Assembly (NCBI GenBank): GCA_963728985.1
Contig: CAVSME010000003.1
Span: forward strand, 1-64,000
Length of the DNA: 64,000 nt
Direction of reading: 5' to 3'
From: DASXAI01 sp963728985
GTDB lineage: Bacteria; Actinomycetota; Acidimicrobiia; Acidimicrobiales; Ilumatobacteraceae
Below the pieces are notes generated by a model. That model searched no databases, had not been told where the DNA came from, and was given only the letters and a program-made list of their open reading frames with translations. Position 1 is the first letter of the stretch. Each line of letters starts with the position of its first letter. Positions 42,857-50,640 of the stretch are shown here, piece after piece. The translations under genes and the position numbers were made by a program.

Positions 42857-44071
42857 ATGGCCGTTCCCCGGTTCCTCCATCCGTACGCCCGCCCGGCTCG
42901 AGAGCAGTTCGTCACCATCGTGCGCGGCGAGGGCGCCCTCGTGTTCGACGCCGACGGCCGCGAGTACGTCGACGCGATGGCCAGCCTCTGGTACATGAAC
43001 GTGGGCTACGGCCGGGAGGAGATCGTGACCGCCGCCGCCGACCAGATGCGCCGGCTGCCCGCCTACAACACGTTCGACCCGTTCACCAACGAGCCCGCCG
43101 AGCAGCTCGCCGGGCGCCTGGCCGGGCTCGCTCCGATGGACGATGCCCGGGTGTTCTTCACGTGTGACGGCTCGGAGGCGGTCGACTCGGCCATCAAGCT
43201 GGCCCGGATCGCCCAGGTGCAGGCCGGTCACCCGGAGCGCACGCTCATCGTGAGCCGCAGCTCCGCCTATCACGGCGTCACCTACGGCGGCCTCACCGCC
43301 CAGGGCCTACCCGCCAACCAGGCCGGCTTCGGCCCGCTCCTGCCGGACTTCGTGAACCTGCCCAGCGACGACCTGGAGGGCATGTCCCGCCTGTTCGCCG
43401 AGCAGGGCGACCGGATCGCCGCCGTGATCACCGAGCCGGTGCAGGGCGCCGGTGGCGTGCGCCCGCCGGTACCGGGCTACCTCGAAGGTCTCCGCCGCCT
43501 GTGCAACCAGCACGGCGCCTACCTCATCATGGACGAGGTCATCTGCGCCTTCGGCCGCCTCGGTCGCTGGTTCGGCAGCGAGCACTTCGGCATCCGCCCC
43601 GACCTCATCACGTTCGCCAAGGGCGTCACGTCGGGCTACCTCCCCGTCGGCGGCGTGATCGTCGGGTCTGCCGTCCGGGAGCCACTCGAAGCCGACGCAA
43701 CGTTCGTGCTCCGTCACGGCCACACCTACTCGGGCCACGCGACCGCGTGCGCGGCGGCGCTGGCCGTCCTGGACGTCACCGTGGCCGACGGCCTGCTGGA
43801 GCGCTCCCACCACGTGGGCGCCCGCCTGGCCGACGGGCTCGGCAGCCTGGCCGCCGACGGCACGCTGGCCGAGGTGCGCGGCGACGTGGCCGTGTGGGCC
43901 GCCGGGCTCGCCCCCGACCGCGACGCGAATGCCGTGCGCGACAACCTGCTCGAGCTCGGCGTCATCTCCCGGGCCATCGGCACGGACACCCTGGCGTTCT
44001 GCCCGCCGCTGGTGATCACCGACGGCGAGATCGATCGCATCGTCGACGGCGTCGCGGCGGCGCTGAAGTAG
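42857..44071 (+). CDS. Class III (omega) aminotransferase
   Basis: The 404-residue PLP enzyme has DGREYVDAMASLWYMNVGYG, FFTCDGSEAVDSAIKLAR, SAYHGVTYGG, ITEPVQGAGGV, IMDEVICAFGRLG and the Schiff-base Lys in ITFAKGVTSGYLPVGG. The fold and motifs match beta-alanine/pyruvate- and putrescine/pyruvate-type transaminases; the amino donor is not identifiable. ATG 42857 is five bases after CAATAGCACC. It is followed directly by the GNAT gene, overlapping by one base. Confidence 0.87.
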   Translation: MAVPRFLHPYARPAREQFVTIVRGEGALVFDADGREYVDAMASLWYMNVGYGREEIVTAAADQMRRLPAYNTFDPFTNEPAEQLAGRLAGLAPMDDARVFFTCDGSEAVDSAIKLARIAQVQAGHPERTLIVSRSSAYHGVTYGGLTAQGLPANQAGFGPLLPDFVNLPSDDLEGMSRLFAEQGDRIAAVITEPVQGAGGVRPPVPGYLEGLRRLCNQHGAYLIMDEVICAFGRLGRWFGSEHFGIRPDLITFAKGVTSGYLPVGGVIVGSAVREPLEADATFVLRHGHTYSGHATACAAALAVLDVTVADGLLERSHHVGARLADGLGSLAADGTLAEVRGDVAVWAAGLAPDRDANAVRDNLLELGVISRAIGTDTLAFCPPLVITDGEIDRIVDGVAAALK

Positions 44072-44850
44072 TGATCCGGGAGGCCACCACCGACGACGTC
44101 GGCGCCCTCGCTGCGATCCAGTCGGCGGCGACCTCGCTCGCGTATGCCGGCATCTTCGACGCGTCCCTGCCCTTCCCGACCATGCAGCGCTTCACGATGC
44201 GCTGGGCCACGCTCATGGCCCGGCCCCGATCGTGGATCGGCGTGCTCGAGGTGGACGGCGAGATCGGCGCGGGCATCGTCGTGCAGCCGTCGCCCGACGA
44301 CGACCTGGCCGGTGTCGACGCCGGCGAGGTCTGCTGCTTCTACGTCCATCCCCGCTACTGGGGCGAGCGGCGGGGCCGGGAGCTGTTCGAGCGGGCGCTG
44401 GCCGAGGTCGATGCTCTCGGCTACGACGACGTGCGCCTCTGGGTCCTGGAGGCCAACGTGCGGGCCCGGAGGATCTACATCGAGCGGGGCTGGGTGCCCG
44501 ACGGCGTCACCCGCGACGTCGAGCCCGGCGTGCGCGAGTTGCGCTACCGGCTCACCTCTAGCGTGCACGGCATCGAGATCGACGACGTCTACGACGCCGA
44601 GACCGTGGCTCGCATCGACGCCGCCGGTCCTGCGGCACGGCCCCGGCCGGTGGGGCGCGTCCGCCAGCGCAGCGTGGCCGGCGCCATGGCCGCCGCCATG
44701 ATGATGGGGCTGCGCGAGGTGTTCGACCCACCCCAGCACTCGGAGATCGAGCAGGTCGATCCGTGGGAGGGCGGCGGCACGAACCCGTGGGTGAAGGTCC
44801 ACCTCGACCCCGACCCCCGCCAGACCATCGCCGAGGTCCGCGACCCGTGA
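44071..44850 (+). CDS. GNAT acetyltransferase fused to a conserved C-terminal region
   Basis: Residues 1-165 are a GNAT domain: IREATTDDVGALAAIQSAA, the acetyl-CoA-binding CCFYVHPRYWGERRGRELF, VRLWVLEANVRARRIYIERG and RELRYRL. Residues about 170-259 are an unrelated extension (GAMAAAMMMGLREVFDPP, then VKVHLDPDPRQTIAEVRDP) resembling small stand-alone actinobacterial proteins of unknown function. GTG 44071 overlaps the aminotransferase stop, and its end overlaps the HAD gene. Acceptor substrate unknown. Confidence 0.78.
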   Translation: MIREATTDDVGALAAIQSAATSLAYAGIFDASLPFPTMQRFTMRWATLMARPRSWIGVLEVDGEIGAGIVVQPSPDDDLAGVDAGEVCCFYVHPRYWGERRGRELFERALAEVDALGYDDVRLWVLEANVRARRIYIERGWVPDGVTRDVEPGVRELRYRLTSSVHGIEIDDVYDAETVARIDAAGPAARPRPVGRVRQRSVAGAMAAAMMMGLREVFDPPQHSEIEQVDPWEGGGTNPWVKVHLDPDPRQTIAEVRDP

Positions 44851-45638
44851 CCACGGGTGCGGCCTTCTTCGACCTCGACCGCACGCTCATCAGCGGATCG
44901 TCGGCCTTCGCCTTCGGCGTGGCCGCGTGGCGCAATGAGCTGGTGCCGTCCGGGGAGCTCCTGAAGGACGCCGTCGGCGCGATCGCGTTCCGCCATCACG
45001 GTTCCAACGACGGGCAGGTGGAACGGGTCCGGGCCCGCATCCTCGGCGCCGTGACGGGTGTGCGCCAGGCCGATCTCGTCGCCCTGAACGCCGATCTCAT
45101 CCCGAAGCTGCTGTCGCGGGTGCGGCCCGAGGCGCAGCGGCTGATCGAGATGCACCGCCGCGCCGGGCGCAACACCTACATCGTGTCGGCGTCGCCGCAG
45201 GAGCTGGTGGAGCCGCTGGCCGCCGCCATCGGGATGACCGGGGGCATCGGCACGGTGTCGGCCGTGGACGACACCGGCGTGTACACCGGCGAGCTGGCCG
45301 GGCCGTTCGTCTACGGCCCGGGCAAGGTCGCCGCCATCCGGGAGATAGCGGAGTGGGAGGGCTACGACCTCAACATGTCGTACGCCTACAGCGACTCGGC
45401 CAGTGATCTCCCGATGCTCGAAGCCGTCGGCCATCCGGTCGCCGTCAACCCGGACGGCACGCTGACCCGCGTGGCCCACGACCACGGCTGGCCGATCGTC
45501 ATCTTCCGGCGCCGCACCCGGCGCGTCGTGCGCCGCACGACCGCGCTCGTAGGGGCGGCGGGCATGGCCGGCGCCGCGTTCGCCGGTGGCATCGCGGTCG
45601 GGAAAAGGACCAAGGGTCCCTCCCGGTGGCACCGATAG
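44847..45638 (+). CDS. HAD-IB hydrolase (SerB-like) with C-terminal membrane helix
   Basis: The 263-residue phosphatase-like protein has HAD motif I in FFDLDRTLISGSSAF, motif II in TYIVSASPQELVEPL, and motifs III/IV in GKVAAIREIAE and YAYSDSASDLPMLEAVG. Such HAD-IB proteins act on phosphoserine-like or lysophospholipid substrates. After an Arg-rich segment the C-terminus is hydrophobic (LVGAAGMAGAAFAGGIAVG), suggesting a membrane anchor. GTG 44847 overlaps the GNAT stop. Confidence 0.82.
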   Translation: MTTGAAFFDLDRTLISGSSAFAFGVAAWRNELVPSGELLKDAVGAIAFRHHGSNDGQVERVRARILGAVTGVRQADLVALNADLIPKLLSRVRPEAQRLIEMHRRAGRNTYIVSASPQELVEPLAAAIGMTGGIGTVSAVDDTGVYTGELAGPFVYGPGKVAAIREIAEWEGYDLNMSYAYSDSASDLPMLEAVGHPVAVNPDGTLTRVAHDHGWPIVIFRRRTRRVVRRTTALVGAAGMAGAAFAGGIAVGKRTKGPSRWHR

Positions 45639-45647
45639 CCTCGCAAC

Positions 45648-47147
45648 GTGGGCCGCTACTACATCACCACGCCGATCTACTACGTGAACGACGCGCCCCA
45701 CATCGGTCACGCCTACACCACGGTCACGGCCGACGCGTTGGCCCGCTGGCACCGCCTGCTCGGCGATGACGTCTTCTTCCTGACCGGCACCGACGAGCAC
45801 GGCCTCAAGGTGCAGCGGGCGGCAGAGGACAACGGCGTCTCACCCAAGCAGTGGGCGGACCAGACGGTCGTGCGCTTCCAGGACGCGTGGAAGCTGCTCG
45901 AGATCAGCAACGACGACTTCATCCGGACCACCGAGCCGCGCCACTACCGTGCCGTCGAGCAGCTGCTGCAGGCGTGCTACGACAACGGCGACATCGAGCT
46001 CGACACGTACGAGGGCCTGTACTGCGTGTCGTGCGAGGCCTACTACACCGAGGCCGAGCTGATCGACGGCAACTGCCCCATCCACGGCCGCCCCGTCGAG
46101 CACGTGACCGAGGAGAACTACTTCTTCAAGCTCTCGCGCTACACCCAGCCCCTGCTCGACTGGTACGAGCAGCACCCGGACTTCGTGCAGCCCGACACCA
46201 AGCGCAACGAGGCGCTGGGCTTCATCCGCTCAGGCCTGCAGGACTTCTCCATCTCCCGCACGTCGCTCACGTGGGGCATCCCCCTGCCGTGGGACGCCAG
46301 CCACGTGAACTACGTGTGGTTCGACGCCCTCACGAACTACATCACCGCCGTTGGCTACGGCAGCGACCCCGAGCGCTTCGCGCGTTGGTGGCCAGGCACC
46401 CATCTCATCGGCAAGGACATCCTCCGCTTCCACACCGTGTACTGGCCCGCCATGCTGCTGTCGGCCGGGCTGGCGCCGCCCGAGCACGTGTACGTCCACG
46501 GGTTCCTGCTCGTCGGCGGCGAGAAGATGAGCAAGACGGCGCTCAACCAGATCGCCCCGGCCGACCTCGTGGCCGACTTCGGCGTCGACGGCACCCGCTA
46601 CCACTTCCTCGCCGATCTCACCTTCGGCGCCGACGGCGACTTCTCCTACGAAGCGATGGTGGCTCGCTACAACGCGGACCTGGCCAACAACCTGGGCAAC
46701 CTCCTGGCCCGCGTCGCCACCGTGGTCGGCAAGAAGTGCGACGGCATCGGCCCGGCGCCCCGGCCCGACAGCCCGCTGGCGGCGGCCGCCGCCGACGCCC
46801 TGGACGGTGCCACCGCGGCATGGGCGGCGGTGTCACCGTCGGACGCCCTCGGCGCCACGTGGCGACTGGTGCGGGCCACCAACGCCCACCTCGAGACCAA
46901 CGAGCCGTGGAAGGCCGAGCCCGGCCCGGCCGTCGACGCCGTGATGGGCGACGCCCTCGAGGCGCTGCGCATCGTGGCCATCCTCGCGTCGCCGGCCGTG
47001 CCCGCCGCCGCCCAGGCCATCTGGGACCGCCTCGGCCTGCCCGGGCAGGTCGAGGACCAGCGCCTCCCCGAGGCCGGCCGCTGGGGCGGTTACCCCGGCG
47101 GGCTGCCGGTCATGAAGGGCGACGCCCTCTTCCCCCGCAAGACGTGA
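45648..47147 (+). CDS. metG: Methionyl-tRNA synthetase
   Basis: The 499-residue class I synthetase has the HIGH-type signature APHIGHAYTTVTADALARW, FLTGTDEHGLKVQ, the zinc-knuckle region YCVSCEAYYTE with GNCPIHGRPVE, and the KMSKS-type loop GGEKMSKTALN. No C-terminal dimerisation domain is present, as in many actinobacteria. GTG 45648 follows TAGCCT by six bases with no ribosome-binding site, so the mRNA may be leaderless. The 256-bp gap downstream is strongly structured. Confidence 0.95.
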   Translation: MGRYYITTPIYYVNDAPHIGHAYTTVTADALARWHRLLGDDVFFLTGTDEHGLKVQRAAEDNGVSPKQWADQTVVRFQDAWKLLEISNDDFIRTTEPRHYRAVEQLLQACYDNGDIELDTYEGLYCVSCEAYYTEAELIDGNCPIHGRPVEHVTEENYFFKLSRYTQPLLDWYEQHPDFVQPDTKRNEALGFIRSGLQDFSISRTSLTWGIPLPWDASHVNYVWFDALTNYITAVGYGSDPERFARWWPGTHLIGKDILRFHTVYWPAMLLSAGLAPPEHVYVHGFLLVGGEKMSKTALNQIAPADLVADFGVDGTRYHFLADLTFGADGDFSYEAMVARYNADLANNLGNLLARVATVVGKKCDGIGPAPRPDSPLAAAAADALDGATAAWAAVSPSDALGATWRLVRATNAHLETNEPWKAEPGPAVDAVMGDALEALRIVAILASPAVPAAAQAIWDRLGLPGQVEDQRLPEAGRWGGYPGGLPVMKGDALFPRKT

Positions 47148-47183
47148 CAATGCCTCGGCTCCGCCTGGGTCTCGCTGCGCGCG

Positions 47184-47351
47184 GAGGTCGAGCGGAAAGG
47201 GAACCTTTCCGCTCGAATTCGCCGGCGGCCGGCCGTTGGCCGGCACCGAATGACAATGCCGATCGGCCAGCCAAGCTGGCCCAATCGGCGAACCGGGGGG
47301 CTCCGGCAGGAGCCTCCGCCCCCCAGACCCCCCGCCTTTCCGCTCGACCTC
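47184..47351. other. Nested inverted-repeat structure between metG and tatD
   Basis: A 17-bp arm (47184-47200) is perfectly complementary to 47335-47351. Most of the same arm (47189-47200) also pairs with the adjacent 47204-47215, giving a 12-bp stem with a 3-base loop. Between them are two further hairpins: GCCGAT..GGCCAGC with GCTGGCC..ATCGGC (about 47258-47289), and GGGGGGCTCC with GGAGCC..CCCCCC (about 47295-47324). The arms can pair locally or at long range but not both. No coding frame is convincing here. It could be an attenuator, processed RNA or a small mobile repeat. Confidence 0.65.
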
Positions 47352-47397
47352 TCGGTCAATCCCGTAGGCCCCTGCCCCGCCGCCGCACTGCGGCGCC
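47341..47397 (+). repeat. Dispersed hairpin repeat, family 2, copy D
   Basis: CGCTCGACCTCTCGGTCAAT, spacer, CCCCTGCCCCGCCGCCGCAC and TGCGGCGCC. The last part folds as CGCCGC-ACT-GCGGCG. It overlaps the right arm of the nested inverted repeat and ends seven bases before tatD. Confidence 0.65.
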
Positions 47398-47403
47398 ACG
47401 CTC

Positions 47404-48171
47404 ATGACGGCACGCTGGACCGACAGCCATTGCCACCTGGACGACGACGGCCTGCCCGGTGGTAGCGACGCGGCACTCGCGGCGGGCCGGGCGGCCGGCG
47501 TAGGCGCGTTCGTGTGCGTCGGCACCGATGCCGCCCGCAGCGCCGCCGCCATCGCCATCGCCGCCGCCAATGACGACGTCTGGGCCACCGTGGGCCTCCA
47601 TCCCCACGACGCCCGTCACGGCGTCGGGACCATCGTCGGCCTGCTCGACCGGCCACGGGTGGTGGCCGTCGGCGAGTGCGGCCTCGACTACCACTACGAC
47701 CACTCTCCGCGCGACATGCAGCGGCAGGCGTTCGCCGCCCAGGTGGCGTTGGCCCACGACCACCGCCTGCCCCTGGTGATCCACACCCGGGAGGCGTGGG
47801 CCGACACGTTCGCCGTCCTCGCTGCCGAAGGCGTCCCCGACACGACGGTGTTCCACTGCTTCACCGGGGGCGCCGAGGAAGCCCGCCAGTGCCTCGACCT
47901 CGGGGCCTACCTCTCGTTTTCCGGCATCGTCAGCTTCAAGACGGCCACCGACGTGCGGGCCGCCGCCGCCCTGTGCCCCGACGATCGCCTGCTGGTCGAG
48001 ACCGATGCCCCCTACCTCGCCCCCGTGCCCCACCGCGGCCGCCCGAACGAGCCCGCCTACCTGCCGGCTGTCGGGGCGGCGCTGGCGGCGGCCACGGATC
48101 GTGATGTCGAGGCGGTGGCCGCCCTCACCGATCGGAACGCCCGTGTTGCGTTCCGTTTACCTGCCCCGTAG
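47404..48171 (+). CDS. tatD: TatD-family metal-dependent DNase
   Basis: The 255-residue TIM-barrel amidohydrolase has all metal ligands: TDSHCHLDDDG, VGECGLDYHYD, LVIHTREAW, VFHCFTGG and LVETDAPYLAPV. TatD proteins are 3'-5' exonucleases involved in DNA repair and turnover. It lies in the conserved actinobacterial order metG-tatD-(rpfB)-rsmA-ispE. ATG 47404 directly follows the family 2 repeat. Confidence 0.92.
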   Translation: MTARWTDSHCHLDDDGLPGGSDAALAAGRAAGVGAFVCVGTDAARSAAAIAIAAANDDVWATVGLHPHDARHGVGTIVGLLDRPRVVAVGECGLDYHYDHSPRDMQRQAFAAQVALAHDHRLPLVIHTREAWADTFAVLAAEGVPDTTVFHCFTGGAEEARQCLDLGAYLSFSGIVSFKTATDVRAAAALCPDDRLLVETDAPYLAPVPHRGRPNEPAYLPAVGAALAAATDRDVEAVAALTDRNARVAFRLPAP

Positions 48172-48299
48172 CGTTCGCCCCGGCTGCGGGCGGCACGCCT
48201 CGTGGCTGTCGCGTTGGCGCGACCATCCTCGGACGTGCCCGTCTGCCAGGGGAGGGTCTCAAGCTGAGGTTCGAACACGGCGATCGGGCCCGCCTGGTC

Positions 48300-48836
48300 G
48301 TGGCGTCTTGCCTCACCGTCGTCGCGCTGCCGTTCCTGTTGCGGGAAGGCAAGGAACAGCGAGACGAACGGCCACCCACCGTCGCCGCGGTCGCGCCGGG
48401 TGCTGAGGCACTCGCGTCGCCGACAGGGAGCGACCAGCAGGGTGGCGACCCGGTGGCGAGCACCCCGGCGACGGACACCGCCACCACCGAGGCCGGGCCC
48501 GGCTTCCTCAGCGGTCCCACCTTCACCACGGTGGCCCGCACCATCACCGTGGTCGTGCCCACCACCAGCTCGCCCACGTCGGAGACCGGTCGCGCCTCGT
48601 TCCGGCGCTGGGCCGCCGGGTCCACCACCATCGGCGCCCCCTGCGCGGCGTGGTTCCTCCCCATCGGCACCCCGGTGACCGTGACCAACCTCGACAACGG
48701 GCACACCGTGCGGTGCGTGATCGCCGATCGCACCGGCGTCCCCGATGACCAGCTCATCGTGCTCGACACGCCGGTCTTCGAGCAGCTCGCCGACCTCATC
48801 GAGGCACCCATCCCCGTCACCATCAGCTGGCGGTGA
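48300..48836 (+). CDS. Secreted double-psi beta-barrel (RlpA-like) protein
   Basis: A membrane segment (VASCLTVVALPFLL) starts the product, then a Pro/Thr linker, then about 85 residues with ASFRRWAAGSTTIGAPCAAW, LPIGTPVTVTNLDNG and VRCVIADRTGVPDDQLIVLD, the RlpA-like double-psi barrel. GTG 48300 is conservative; a CTG at 48264 behind GGAGGGTCTCAAG would add a positively charged LRFEHGDRARLV, which looks like the true N-terminus. The gene occupies the position where other actinobacteria carry rpfB, suggesting a role in peptidoglycan remodelling. Confidence 0.7.
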   Translation: MASCLTVVALPFLLREGKEQRDERPPTVAAVAPGAEALASPTGSDQQGGDPVASTPATDTATTEAGPGFLSGPTFTTVARTITVVVPTTSSPTSETGRASFRRWAAGSTTIGAPCAAWFLPIGTPVTVTNLDNGHTVRCVIADRTGVPDDQLIVLDTPVFEQLADLIEAPIPVTISWR

Positions 48837-49657
48837 CGACCTCGCCGCGAGAGGCGGCGGAGCTCCTCGCCCGCCACGGGCTGGCTCCGAGGCGGGCGCT
48901 CGGCCAGAACTTCGTGGTCGACCCCAACACCGTGCGCCGCATCGCCCGGCTGGCGGGCGTGGGCCCGGGCGATCGTGTGGTGGAGATCGGTGCCGGCCTC
49001 GGCGCCCTGACCGAGGCGCTGGTGGAGACCGGGGCGGCGGTGACCGCCGTCGAGGTCGACCACGGTCTCGTCGGGGTGCTCACGGAACGGGTGGGCGGTC
49101 GGGGCGTGCGCATCGTGGAGGCCGACGCCCGCCGCCTCGACTGGCCCGGCGTCCTCGGCGCTGGCGGCGGCTGGGTGCTGGTCGCCAACCTCCCGTACAA
49201 CGTGGCCACCCCGCTCGTCGCCGATCTCCTCGACGACGTGCCCGCCGTGCAGCGCATGCTGGTGATGGTGCAGCGCGAAGTGGGCGAGCGACTGGCGGCG
49301 CAACCCGGCGACGACGCCTACGGGGCCGTCTCGGTGAAGGTGGCCTACTGGGCCACCGCCAGCGTGGTCGGCCGGGTGCCGCCCACCGTGTTCCTGCCCC
49401 GGCCCAAGGTGGAGTCGGCCCTGGTCGCCATCACCCGCCGCCCGGTGCCCGCCGTGGGCCCCGAGGTCGACCGGGAGGGACTCTTCGCCCTCGTGCGGGC
49501 CGGCTTCGGCCAGCGCCGCAAGATGCTGCGCCGCTCGCTCGCCGCCCTGGTTCGGCCCGACGACTTCGAGGTCGCCGGCATCCGCCCCGAGGCCAGAGCC
49601 GAAGAGCTGGGCGTGGCCGACTGGGGCCGCCTCGCCGCGGTGGTGCAGGGTCGGTGA
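48833..49657 (+). CDS. rsmA: 16S rRNA (adenine-1518/1519-N6) dimethyltransferase
   Basis: RsmA (KsgA) dimethylates two adenines at the 3' end of 16S rRNA. The 274-residue protein has RRALGQNFVVDPNTVRRIA, VVEIGAGLGALTEALV, VLVANLPYNVATPLVADLL and FLPRPKVESALVAI. GTG 48833 overlaps the upstream stop (GTGA), and its end overlaps ispE. Complete and typical. Confidence 0.94.
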   Translation: MTTSPREAAELLARHGLAPRRALGQNFVVDPNTVRRIARLAGVGPGDRVVEIGAGLGALTEALVETGAAVTAVEVDHGLVGVLTERVGGRGVRIVEADARRLDWPGVLGAGGGWVLVANLPYNVATPLVADLLDDVPAVQRMLVMVQREVGERLAAQPGDDAYGAVSVKVAYWATASVVGRVPPTVFLPRPKVESALVAITRRPVPAVGPEVDREGLFALVRAGFGQRRKMLRRSLAALVRPDDFEVAGIRPEARAEELGVADWGRLAAVVQGR

Positions 49658-50379
49658 GCGCCGTCACCGTGCGGGCCCCGGCCAAGCTGACCCTGTCGCT
49701 GCGGGTGACGGGCGTTCGCCCCGACGGCTACCACCTGCTCGACGCCGAGATGGTCAGCCTCGAGCTGGCCGACACGCTGACCTTCGCGGCCGGCGACGGG
49801 CTGACGGTGTCGGGCCCGGCGGGGGCCGGCGTCCCCGTCGACGACACCAACCTCGTGCGCCGGGCGCTGCGGGCCGTCGGGCGCACGGCGGCGGTGCACG
49901 TCGACAAGCGCATCCCGGCCGGAGGCGGGCTCGGTGGGGGCTCGGCCGATGCTGCCGCAGTGTTGCGCTGGGCCGGGTGCGAGGACCTGGGCGTGGCCGC
50001 CGCCCTCGGCGCCGACGTTCCGTTCTGCCTGCGCGGTGGACGGGCCCGGGTGACGGGCATCGGCGAGGTGCTGGAGCCGCTCCCCTTCCTCGACGCCACC
50101 TACACGCTGTGCACGCCGCCGTTCGGGGCGTCGACGGTCGCCGTGTTCCGGCGCTGGGACGAGCTCGGCGGGCCCGTCGCCACCGGTCCGAACGACCTCG
50201 AACCGGCGGCGCTGGCAGTCGAGCCCCGGCTGGCCGAATGGCGCGACCGACTCAGGGCCGTGAGCGGCCGCACGCCGGTCCTCGCCGGCAGCGGGGCCAC
50301 GTGGTTCGTCGAGGGCGACTTCGGCGCGGCGGCGGCCGAGCTGGCACCAGCCACCGTGGTCGTCACACGGACGGGCTGA
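49654..50379 (+). CDS. ispE: 4-diphosphocytidyl-2-C-methyl-D-erythritol kinase
   Basis: IspE phosphorylates CDP-methylerythritol in the non-mevalonate isoprenoid pathway. The GHMP kinase shows VRAPAKLTLSLRVTGVRPDG, KRIPAGGGLGGGSADAAAVL and the C-terminal PVLAGSGATWFV. At 241 residues it is shorter than most homologs (about 280-310), with trimmed loops rather than a missing motif. GTG 49654 is coupled to rsmA. Confidence 0.9.
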   Translation: MSAVTVRAPAKLTLSLRVTGVRPDGYHLLDAEMVSLELADTLTFAAGDGLTVSGPAGAGVPVDDTNLVRRALRAVGRTAAVHVDKRIPAGGGLGGGSADAAAVLRWAGCEDLGVAAALGADVPFCLRGGRARVTGIGEVLEPLPFLDATYTLCTPPFGASTVAVFRRWDELGGPVATGPNDLEPAALAVEPRLAEWRDRLRAVSGRTPVLAGSGATWFVEGDFGAAAAELAPATVVVTRTG

Positions 50380-50405
50380 TGCGGGATTGCCGAGGTGGCA
50401 CGTTC

Positions 50406-50420
50406 CGGCGCCAGGCGCCG
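50406..50420. terminator. Hairpin between ispE and bS22
   Basis: CGGCGCC-A-GGCGCCG forms a 7-bp stem between the convergent ispE and bS22 genes. There is no U-tract. Confidence 0.4.
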
Positions 50421-50475
50421 AGAAGTGTCGGGTCGACGATGCGGAAGGGCTTCCTGTCCGCTCGGAGGCAGCGAG

Positions 50476-50571
50476 CTACTTGTTGCGGCGTTGGAAACGC
50501 GTGCGCTTCAGCATCTTCTTGTGCTTCTTCTTGCGCATGCGCTTACGGCGCTTCTTGATCAGGGAACCCAT
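50476..50571 (-). CDS. Small ribosomal protein bS22 (AURKAIP1/COX24-like)
   Basis: This 31-residue, extremely basic product begins [20 protein letters not shown] and ends TRFQRRNK. It is nearly identical in pattern to the mycobacterial small-subunit protein bS22 ([20 protein letters not shown] start), which binds near the decoding centre. ATG 50571 is the only reasonable start. Its tiny size makes it easy to miss. It is convergent with ispE and divergent from the SGNH gene. Confidence 0.9.
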   Translation of the reverse strand: [31 protein letters not shown]

Positions 50572-50640
50572 ACGAATGGACGAGGCTACCCGGCCTCCCG
50601 ACCGTGGCGGAAGGCGACCCGTTTGCGAAGATGGCACGTG

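Noticed and set aside
44847..45638. Calling the HAD-IB protein SerB
   Set aside because: The motifs are shared by the wider family and the C-terminal membrane helix is atypical, so phosphoserine specificity is unsupported.
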